Shown here: positions 15,925-21,582 of the stretch, piece by piece
Numbering within the stretch: position 1 is the stretch's first letter
How the letters are laid out: each line of letters starts with the position of its first letter
NCBI GenBank assembly: GCA_023263015.1
Contig: JALQXV010000118.1
Span: 1 to 31,003, forward strand
Direction: 5' to 3'
Length of the DNA: 31,003 bases
Source of the DNA: Candidatus Saccharimonadia bacterium
GTDB taxonomy: Bacteria; Patescibacteriota; Saccharimonadia; Saccharimonadales; 2-12-FULL-41-12
Notes under the pieces: generated by a model
Seen by the model: only the letters and a program-made list of their open reading frames with translations
Databases searched by the model: none
What the model was told of the DNA's origin: nothing
Program-made: the position numbers and the translations under genes

Positions 15925-16592
15925 GATTGTTGTACCTCAGTTGACTGAGCTGGTTGTGCAGCAGCGGGTGCTGGAGCCGCCGGTGCAGGTTGAGCTGCAG
16001 CGGGTTGCGCCTCTACTGCGGCAATAGCTTGGTCGGCCTCGGCTGCAGCTTTTGCTAGCATTGCTGCCTCAAGGTCAGTGTCTTTCTTTTCAGCTAAAGC
16101 ACCAATCTCAGTAATCTTTTGAACCAGCAAGCCTCGGTTTTCACTAAAGTGCTGACGCAAACTTAGGTCAAAGATCTTATTCGTAGTTCGTACCATACAA
16201 CCTGCAGCAAGCGTTGGCTGTAAACCAATTTCTAACAGTACAAGCGGGTGAATATTAGCTCGCAACCAAATGAGCAGCTTCTGGTTAAACTTAGCGGTTG
16301 GTTCTGCCGCTACGCTAATACGTATTCGCGGCGCGTGAATTAAGAAGGCTTTAAGCACCTCTAGTAGCTGTTCACGCTGGGCGCGATCAGTCAGTTGGAC
16401 GTTATTAATGCGAGCCGTTTCTTCCAGTGTAACGCTAGAACGAGCCAAGTGAGTTGGTTCACCAGGCTTGCGAATTTCGGCTTGTCGCAATGACTCGTCG
16501 AGTGCTTCGAGTTCACGAATTGTACGAGACAAATCAACTGAACCCACAAGGCGCTCAGGAAATTTGATTTGGTCGGTAGTCTGATCGGCCAT
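15921..16592 (-). CDS. atpH: F1-type ATPase delta subunit (OSCP-like) with a Pro/Ala-rich tail
   Basis: Delta connects the peripheral stalk to the top of F1. The C-terminal half matches the family: ISVAAEPTAKFNQKLLIWLR, then GLQPTLAAGCMVRTTNKIFD and LSLRQHF, corresponding to canonical DPSLIGGxVVRVGDxVIDxSVRxxL. The N-terminal half is not the usual six-helix bundle and is weakly conserved. The last 40 residues are a Pro/Ala/Gln repeat (QPAAAQPAPAAPAPAAAQPA). I use the ATG at 16592 (MADQTTDQ). A TTG at 16610 would also open the frame but would overlap the b-subunit gene. It overlaps alpha by 4 bp. The call rests on the C-terminal block plus its classical operon position. Confidence 0.8.
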   Translation of the reverse strand: MADQTTDQIKFPERLVGSVDLSRTIRELEALDESLRQAEIRKPGEPTHLARSSVTLEETARINNVQLTDRAQREQLLEVLKAFLIHAPRIRISVAAEPTAKFNQKLLIWLRANIHPLVLLEIGLQPTLAAGCMVRTTNKIFDLSLRQHFSENRGLLVQKITEIGALAEKKDTDLEAAMLAKAAAEADQAIAAVEAQPAAAQPAPAAPAPAAAQPAQSTEVQQS

Positions 16593-16599
16593 GCTTCGC

Positions 16600-17229
16600 T
16601 TAGGTTCCAAATTTAATATCTTCTATAATTGCCTGTTTATTTCGCTCAAGCTCACCCAAAATGTATTCCAGCTGATCTTCGAGGTTAATCTGATTACCAA
16701 TAGCAGCTAAAACGTAGTGGTTAACAACATCGGCCATGTTGTTATCAAAGCGGGTAATTGTACGCTCTTTCTCGGCAGCGATCTCTTTAGTAAGCTGCTC
16801 ATTCATTAGTTCACGCTGCTGCTCAACCGCAACCTGCGTCTTTTGAATTGATTCTAGGGCTACATCCTTAGCGTCCTGAATAGAAGCTTCGTATTTTTCA
16901 AAGGCATCTTTAAGCGAGCCAGTGATTTCTTGCTTCATGTATTCGTTAACTTCTGAAGTTGTTAAGCGAAGATCTTGCTGCAAGAACATGGCATTTTCAC
17001 CAATAATCTTTTCAAAGTGCAGTCGACCACGGTTACGAAGCTCTTCACGAAATTCGTCATTAAAGATACGCTCAACATCGCGTTCAGCCGCATCGGTGTA
17101 GTCAGGCGCCTCTTGGTCTTGTTGACCGCCGCCTCCACCACTGGAAACTTTCATGGCAACCCATATAAAAGCCGCCGTCACTGCTAGCAGAGATCCGACT
17201 ATTAAACCGGTTTGTAGCCACCCATCCAT
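16600..17229 (-). CDS. atpF: ATPase b-subunit-like peripheral stalk protein with a glycine hinge
   Basis: A 209-residue protein with one N-terminal membrane helix (about residues 7-28, GLIVGSLLAVTAAFIWVAMK) and a long, highly charged helical and probably coiled-coil remainder. It occupies the b position, between the c-like gene and delta. In ordinary b subunits the membrane helix continues straight into the stalk. Here the two are separated by SSGGGGGQQDQEAP (residues 29-42), which should be flexible. The cytoplasmic part (RDVERIFNDEFREELRNRGR, later LEDQLEYILGELERNKQAII) shows no specific b motif, so the assignment rests on topology and gene order. Its role as a rigid stator is doubtful. Confidence 0.7.
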   Translation of the reverse strand: MDGWLQTGLIVGSLLAVTAAFIWVAMKVSSGGGGGQQDQEAPDYTDAAERDVERIFNDEFREELRNRGRLHFEKIIGENAMFLQQDLRLTTSEVNEYMKQEITGSLKDAFEKYEASIQDAKDVALESIQKTQVAVEQQRELMNEQLTKEIAAEKERTITRFDNNMADVVNHYVLAAIGNQINLEDQLEYILGELERNKQAIIEDIKFGT

Positions 17230-17270
17230 TACGTTTTTGTGTATCCCACCTTAATGCTTCGTATTTTAAG

Positions 17271-18101
17271 CTAAAGCTTTATAAGTAAATATACCCCAAA
17301 AAGCCCTGTAATGAAAATAATTACGCTCAAAAGTAACACCTGAACTAAACCTTTAACGATCATACCCTTAGAAAGTGGGTTACGACCGATTGAAATAACC
17401 GAGCTTCGCACCCCGCTAAAGAGCGTGACTGCTGCCACTCCACCAGTCACAATTAACACCGCTAGGGCTAAGTAAATCCGGATCGCGCTAACCGGCTTTT
17501 CGGCCACCGAACTAGCCACCTTTTGCAACACATCCGGCACCTGATCTTTGTCCGGTGCTTTCATGTTAGGATTCTTTAGAATTGCAATATCTACTTTAAT
17601 GCGGCCAAATTCTACCGTACCGCCACTTTTAGCTTGGGTTTTGCCAATACTGTCGCCCCCGCCTTCAAACTTTGTGGTAGCTCGACCAAACACTGTCGAC
17701 TGTGTATCGGTGGCTTTCATACCAATTCCAGCCAGTGAAGAAATACTAATGTAATCTCCTTGGTTGATTGGACCATTTTCATTACTAACGAGCACTTCAT
17801 ATGGCCCAGTCGTCGCTACAAAAACTTTTTTGCCATCACCACTGAGCGTCACCGGTGAATCATTAGCATCAGTTACGACACCCTTCATTTTTTCGATTGT
17901 TTTATCAGTTACTGCTTCAACCTTAGACTGGTCGTCAGCTTTAGCAGTAACAATCATGCCCTTTTGTAGCGGCTCATCAGACGAGTAGCCCTGTAACACT
18001 GTTTGAGCTGCAATTGGGCTGGCCAAACTAAAAATAATCAGTAGAGCCAACAATGCGCTGGCCAGTAACCGTTGCGATTTTAATCTGGTTTTAAGATTCA
18101 T
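17271..18101 (-). CDS. Exported protein with C-terminal ATP-synthase c-subunit-like hairpin, no ion-binding carboxylate
   Basis: A 276-residue protein at the position of atpE in the operon. The signal peptide covers residues 1-32 (LLASALLALLIIFSLASPIAA). The extracellular part (33-200) contains a beta domain found in CPR surface and fibre proteins (KVFVATTGPYEVLVSNENGP, INQGDYISISSLAGIGMKA). Helix 1 spans about 206-230 (LALAVLIVTGGVAAVTLFSG). The loop is SSVISIGRNPLSKG, with RNP at 240-242 like the c-subunit RQP loop. Helix 2 is about 247-274 (LVQVLLLSVIIFITGLFGVY). Aligned on GLGLY/GLFGVY of E. coli c, the essential Asp61 corresponds to Ser259; there is no acid in either helix. The topology with both ends outside and the loop inside is that of subunit c. 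The c-ring homology is my inference from motif, topology and gene order. Confidence 0.6.
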   Translation of the reverse strand: MNLKTRLKSQRLLASALLALLIIFSLASPIAAQTVLQGYSSDEPLQKGMIVTAKADDQSKVEAVTDKTIEKMKGVVTDANDSPVTLSGDGKKVFVATTGPYEVLVSNENGPINQGDYISISSLAGIGMKATDTQSTVFGRATTKFEGGGDSIGKTQAKSGGTVEFGRIKVDIAILKNPNMKAPDKDQVPDVLQKVASSVAEKPVSAIRIYLALAVLIVTGGVAAVTLFSGVRSSVISIGRNPLSKGMIVKGLVQVLLLSVIIFITGLFGVYLLIKL

Positions 18102-18137
18102 AACTGATTGTTTTTATTTTTGGTTGTATCAACGCTT

Positions 18138-18166
18138 AGTATGCACTAGGGTAAGCATTTACGCAA
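18138..18166 (-). promoter_or_regulatory. Promoter of the F1-like ATPase operon
   Basis: The minus strand has TTGCGT (18166-18161), a 17-nt spacer and CATACT (18143-18138). It implies a leader of about 30 nt to the c-like gene at 18101. The -35 TTGCGT matches that of the 4701-6146 surface gene. No other good promoter is seen within the seven-gene operon. Confidence 0.6.
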
Positions 18167-18195
18167 TAGTACTAGAATTAGTGGCTACTTTTTAC

Positions 18196-18246
18196 TTGTA
18201 AAATTTGGTTTAACGAAAATTTCATTAAATCTGATTTTACAAACAA
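18196..18246. repeat. Dispersed palindromic repeat, copy D (3' of iscS)
   Basis: TTGTAAAAT (18196-18204) pairs perfectly with ATTTTACAA (18234-18242), with further partial pairing through GGTTTAA/TTAAATC. It lies 1 bp after the iscS stop codon. Relative to copy A the stem base is AAAT/ATTT instead of AACTGC/GCAGTT; both arms changed together. Confidence 0.65.
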
Positions 18247-18247
18247 T

Positions 18248-19366
18248 TTATCTGTGCGAAACTTCGGATAACACTGCCACCACGTGCTCAATATCAGCTA
18301 GTGTTGTGTCACGGCCCAGACTGAATCGTAGTGAGCTGCGAATTGATGCTTCGTCTACGCCCATTGCCTGTAAAACATGCGATGGTTCGTCGTGGCTGGC
18401 ACTACAAGCCGAGCCTGCCGCAGCATAAATATCTTCCATGTCTAGGTTCATCAAAACTCGCTCGTTGTCGGTGTTTGGTAGCGTAATGTGGACATTATTT
18501 GGTAAACGGTGCTTGCGTGAGCCGTTAACGATAAGGCTTGGAAAAGCTTGTTCTAGCAAGTGGAAGAATCTGTTTTGCAGGTCGGTCAGACGCCGTGCCT
18601 CTTCGTGTCTTTTTTCAACACTAATTTGCAGCGCTTTGGCAAAACCAACTGCGCCAGCCACATTTTCGGTACCACTGCGCAGGTTCCGCTCTTGCCCACC
18701 ACCATGCACTAATGGCTTTAAAATAATGCCACTGCGTACAAACAAGGCGCCCGTTTGCTTGGGTCCATACAACTTACCGCCGTTTATGGTCATTAAATCA
18801 ACGCCAAGTCGGTGCACGTGCATATCTAGGTAGTTACCGGCTTGGGCGGCATCAACATGAAAATACAGTGGTAATGGATTACCATTTTTGGCCCGTTCAC
18901 GCCTAACTGTTTCAACTACAGCACTGATGCGCTTAATTGGCTGTACCGTTCCGACTTCGTTGTTGGCGTACATTACACTAATCAACCCGACTTTATCGCC
19001 AATAATAAGTTTGTCAGCGTCAACCAAACCAGCTGCGTTAACAGGAATGATCTGGTGTTCTCGTTGATTCGCTGGGCCACGGACTGAAACGTGCTCGATA
19101 GCTGACACCATAACTTCGCCTTCGACGCCAAGGATTGCTAAATTATTAGCCTCGGTGCCTCCAGCAGTAAAGATAATTTCTGATGGTTTTGCACCTAAAA
19201 CTGCTGCAACATCTGCTCGAGCCGTATCAAGCGCGTGCGAAGCAGCAACAGCTGGGCCGTATAACGCTGATGGATTATAAAATTGATTGGCTAAAAATGG
19301 TTGCATAGCAGCTTGAACGTGAGTATCAACCGGAGTAGCTGCGGCGTAGTCGAGGTAAATTGCCAT
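18248..19366 (-). CDS. iscS: Cysteine desulfurase (IscS/NifS family)
   Basis: A PLP enzyme that removes sulfur from cysteine and passes it as a persulfide to iron-sulfur assembly and tRNA thiolation. The 372-residue length is normal. YLDYAAATPVD opens the fold, FTAGGTEANNLAI follows, the PLP lysine is Lys198 in INGGKLYGPKQTG, and HGGGQERNLRSGTEN is intact. The catalytic Cys321 is in AAAGSACSASHDEPSHVLQA, the loop typical of group I (IscS-like) enzymes. It probably feeds MnmA (337-1383). No scaffold (iscU/sufU) is next to it. The gene is the last of a four-gene run with tatD and starts 4 bp after the preceding stop, suggesting translational coupling. Very confident. Confidence 0.95.
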   Translation of the reverse strand: MAIYLDYAAATPVDTHVQAAMQPFLANQFYNPSALYGPAVAASHALDTARADVAAVLGAKPSEIIFTAGGTEANNLAILGVEGEVMVSAIEHVSVRGPANQREHQIIPVNAAGLVDADKLIIGDKVGLISVMYANNEVGTVQPIKRISAVVETVRRERAKNGNPLPLYFHVDAAQAGNYLDMHVHRLGVDLMTINGGKLYGPKQTGALFVRSGIILKPLVHGGGQERNLRSGTENVAGAVGFAKALQISVEKRHEEARRLTDLQNRFFHLLEQAFPSLIVNGSRKHRLPNNVHITLPNTDNERVLMNLDMEDIYAAAGSACSASHDEPSHVLQAMGVDEASIRSSLRFSLGRDTTLADIEHVVAVLSEVSHR

Positions 19367-19370
19367 AACT

Positions 19371-19742
19371 CTATGCTACAGACTTATATAGTTCTAGGCG
19401 AGTGCGACGTTCGTATGATTTCATGGCTTCGAATAATCGGAGCGCTTCATTATCGCTCAGTGAACGGTAGCCCTGACCATCTTGAATCTTAGTAATGCCG
19501 TTTGGACGAACTTCGTAACGAGTGGTCCGTGACTGCTTAGAGCCGCTCTTGTCGGTCCATTCTTCGTACCAGATCCATGTATATTCGTTTAAGCAAAAGA
19601 ACTCGCGGTGACCACCGTTTGGCACGGGTCCAAAAAGTTCGCCTCCAATTTTTGCTTCGTGGCGTAGCAGTTCTCGGTAGAGCTTAGCCTTACGGTCTTC
19701 TTCGCTCTGCAAGCCAGTTAGCTTGAGGATTTTACTGATCAT
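19371..19742 (-). CDS. Conserved-looking hypothetical protein
   Basis: 123 residues, family not recognised. The N-terminus is helical and charged (MISKILKLTGLQSEEDRKAK). A beta-rich centre follows with several aromatic residues (REFFCLNEYTWIWYEEWTDK), then TTRYEVRPNGITKIQDGQGY and a C-terminal helix (EALRLFEAMKSYERRTRLEL). There is no signal peptide or membrane helix, so it is probably cytoplasmic. It starts 2 bp after the stop of 19745-20071 and ends 4 bp before iscS, so it is firmly inside the tatD-iscS operon. Its Trp-rich sheet may bind a small ligand, but nothing specific supports that. Confidence 0.65.
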   Translation of the reverse strand: MISKILKLTGLQSEEDRKAKLYRELLRHEAKIGGELFGPVPNGGHREFFCLNEYTWIWYEEWTDKSGSKQSRTTRYEVRPNGITKIQDGQGYRSLSDNEALRLFEAMKSYERRTRLELYKSVA

Positions 19743-19744
19743 GG

Positions 19745-20071
19745 CTATGCGGCCTGTTGTTGGTTACGAACTTCCTCAACTTTGGCACGGTATTCGTTAA
19801 TGTCAGTTACAGTTGCAACCGGCACTTCTGGGGCAGCAGCAGTTTCTGCGGCGATTCGAGCTTCTTCGTCAGCTTGATCACGGGCTAAGCGAGCTTCGTT
19901 AGCGCGCTGCATAGCTTCTAGGATAGTCGGAGAGTTAGCAGCGTTGTTTACAGCTCGGGCATTCTTGCTAACCATTTGTAGCATGACTTCAGAGGCACCA
20001 GATCGCATGATCTCGTGACTTCGTTCAGCACGCTCAAAGTTTTGTTCGCTTGTATTTCCTAGTATAAACAT
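19745..20071 (-). CDS. Small coiled-coil hypothetical protein
   Basis: 108 residues, mostly predicted helix. The Ala-, Arg- and Glu-rich segment ARLARDQADEEARIAAETAA is a likely coiled coil; it is followed by a short PVATVTDINEYRAKVEEVRN tail. The N-terminal half contains SHEIMRSGASEVMLQMVSKN. No signal peptide, no membrane helix, no recognised family. It is placed between tatD (13 bp) and the 19371 gene (2 bp), so all three are probably translated together, and the two small proteins may form a pair. The start at 20071 has only a weak AGAG-type ribosome site. Confidence 0.6.
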   Translation of the reverse strand: MFILGNTSEQNFERAERSHEIMRSGASEVMLQMVSKNARAVNNAANSPTILEAMQRANEARLARDQADEEARIAAETAAAPEVPVATVTDINEYRAKVEEVRNQQQAA

Positions 20072-20084
20072 CTCTTGTATCTCT

Positions 20085-20867
20085 CTATTTCACATTAAAA
20101 AGCACTCGGGCATTCTGCGTCGTTTTTCGTGCGAGTTCCTCGAGTGGCTCCTGCCTCAGCTCAGCTAAAAATTCAGCTGTAATGATCACATGCTCAGGCT
20201 TACATATCTTACCACGAAATGGCTTCGGGGTCAAGTAGGGCGCATCTGTTTCAAGCACCAACTTGTCGAGGGGAATGGCTTTTGCGGCGTCTAATTGCTC
20301 GTTTTGCTTCGAGAATGTCATTATACCATTTAATGCCACATAAAGTCCACGCTCTAAAATCTGCTCTAACACCTTAGAATTCGCCGTAAAACTATGAATC
20401 AAACCGTTAGCGGGTTTATATTTGTCAAAAATTGGCCAAAAATCGTCAAATGCGTCACGGACATGAAAAACTACCGGCAAATCGTACTTATTTGCGAGTT
20501 CCAACTGCCATTCAAGCAGTTCCATCTGTTTTTCACGCGGCGAATGCTCATAGTAATAATCGAGTCCGATTTCACCAATACCAACAACTTTTTCAGCACC
20601 TATTAACTTCTCGAAATCAGCTTTAGCAGTTGGTTTACTTAAAAAATCGGCCGCTTCGTGTGGATGAATACCAATTACTGCCCAGATCGAGTCGTATTTA
20701 GCAGCAAGATCAATAGCACCTTGGCTATCATCTAGCCTGCAACCAACCGCAAGCATGCGAGTGACTCCCTTGGCTTGAGATTCCTGCCAGACTTCGTCAG
20801 CATCAAGTCCATAGTTTGGAAAATGAATGTGAGAATGGGTGTCAAAAAACTCCAAAGTATCGCTCAT
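20085..20867 (-). CDS. tatD: TatD-family metal-dependent deoxyribonuclease
   Basis: TatD proteins are cytoplasmic metal-dependent hydrolases with DNase or exonuclease activity, linked to DNA repair and turnover. The 260 residues match the family length. The metal ligands are visible: FFDTHSHIHF (His11, His13), VGIGEIGLDYYYE (Glu99), LPVVFHVRDAF, NGLIHSFTAN and LVLETDAPYLTP, the family signature. In many bacteria tatD lies beside metG; here metG is about 8 kb away with the NAD block between. It starts 45 bp downstream of the nadD stop. No clear promoter or ribosome site is seen, so it may be read through from nadD. Very confident at family level. Confidence 0.93.
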   Translation of the reverse strand: MSDTLEFFDTHSHIHFPNYGLDADEVWQESQAKGVTRMLAVGCRLDDSQGAIDLAAKYDSIWAVIGIHPHEAADFLSKPTAKADFEKLIGAEKVVGIGEIGLDYYYEHSPREKQMELLEWQLELANKYDLPVVFHVRDAFDDFWPIFDKYKPANGLIHSFTANSKVLEQILERGLYVALNGIMTFSKQNEQLDAAKAIPLDKLVLETDAPYLTPKPFRGKICKPEHVIITAEFLAELRQEPLEELARKTTQNARVLFNVK

Positions 20868-20912
20868 ACCAACGGCTTATTTTGCACCCACTTGCACGTA
20901 AATACAAGTCAT

Positions 20913-21485
20913 TTAAGCTGTCGCATATAGCCGGTTTTGCTCAATATATCTCATAACTCCGTTGCAAACGAGGTGATCGGCTGGTTCACCGGCCCGAACT
21001 GCTTCACGTACAAGCGTTGAAGAATACGGCACATCAACATCCAGCACCTCAATATTACGAGCCGCCTGAACAACCGTACTGCCGATTCGTGGTATTAAAA
21101 GCATAGGCAAGGTCTGCTGTAGTTCAATGCCGTGACCCCAGCTTGGCATACCGTGATAGGCGTCAGCACCAAAAACATAACGAAACGTCCGGTCAGGGTA
21201 CGCCTGATTAAGCAGATCAACACTTTGGTACGTTTGGGTATGGCCAGGTCGCTCAATTTCAAAAGCACTAACATGCACCCGATTATCGTTAATGGCAGCT
21301 GCCATAGCCTGTACCATTTCTAGCCGCTGCTGACGACTTACTGTGTACTCCTTATCGTAACGATCTCCAGATGGCATGATCCACAAGTCAACCTCTGGCT
21401 TAGCTTTTAAGCAGGCTTCTGCAATTGTTATATGTGCTAGGGTTGGCGGATTAAAGCTACCGCCGTAAATAATTGTTTCTTTCAT
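20913..21485 (-). CDS. nadD: Nicotinate-nucleotide adenylyltransferase NadD
   Basis: Transfers AMP from ATP to nicotinate mononucleotide, giving deamido-NAD, the penultimate step of NAD synthesis. 190 residues with the nucleotidylyltransferase start YGGSFNPPTLAH. The first His of the usual PxHxGH is Thr here, which the family tolerates. RYVFGADAYHGMPSW and the C-terminal DVPYSSTLVREAVRAGEPAD (the SST/R motif of the family) are present. The ATG at 21485 has an AAGGA ribosome site 7 nt upstream. It is divergent from nadE and shares with it a control region holding two NrtR-type operators. The NAD-pathway neighbours make NadD much more likely than another nucleotidylyltransferase. Confidence 0.88.
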   Translation of the reverse strand: MKETIIYGGSFNPPTLAHITIAEACLKAKPEVDLWIMPSGDRYDKEYTVSRQQRLEMVQAMAAAINDNRVHVSAFEIERPGHTQTYQSVDLLNQAYPDRTFRYVFGADAYHGMPSWGHGIELQQTLPMLLIPRIGSTVVQAARNIEVLDVDVPYSSTLVREAVRAGEPADHLVCNGVMRYIEQNRLYATA

Positions 21486-21498
21486 TGGTATTTCCTTA

Positions 21499-21519
21499 TT
21501 AGTGTTATGTTGACACTAA
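21499..21519. promoter_or_regulatory. Predicted NrtR operator O1 (nadD/nadE)
   Basis: TTAGTGT-TATGTTG-ACACTAA: perfect 7-bp arms with a 7-nt spacer (21 bp). It overlaps the -35 of the nadE promoter and lies just downstream of the nadD start site, so binding could block both. Confidence 0.75.
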
Positions 21520-21539
21520 GTATGCATGTATAGTACTGT
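21510..21539 (+). promoter_or_regulatory. nadE promoter
   Basis: TTGACA (21510-21515), 18-nt spacer, TACTGT (21534-21539; 3 of 6 to consensus). TATAGT at 21529 is a competing -10 but would leave only 13 nt. The -35 lies within operator O1. Confidence 0.45.
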
Positions 21540-21558
21540 GCCTAATAGTTAATGTCAA
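21530..21558 (-). promoter_or_regulatory. nadD promoter
   Basis: The minus strand has TTGACA (21558-21553), a 17-nt spacer and TACTAT (21535-21530). It has the same -35, spacer length and -10 as the pncA promoter. The -35 lies inside operator O2, and the -10 overlaps that of nadE on the other strand. Confidence 0.65.
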
Positions 21559-21569
21559 ATGTACACTAA
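21549..21569. promoter_or_regulatory. Predicted NrtR operator O2 (nadD/nadE)
   Basis: TTAATGT-CAAATGT-ACACTAA: same 7-7-7 layout as O1 with one mismatch between the arms. It covers the nadD -35 and lies in the nadE leader. Confidence 0.65.
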
Positions 21570-21582
21570 GAAAGGTTTTCCA

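Noticed and set aside
16593..16610. TTG at 16610 as the start of the delta-subunit gene
   Set aside because: It would overlap the b-like gene and lacks a ribosome site; the ATG at 16592 gives a standard N-terminus.
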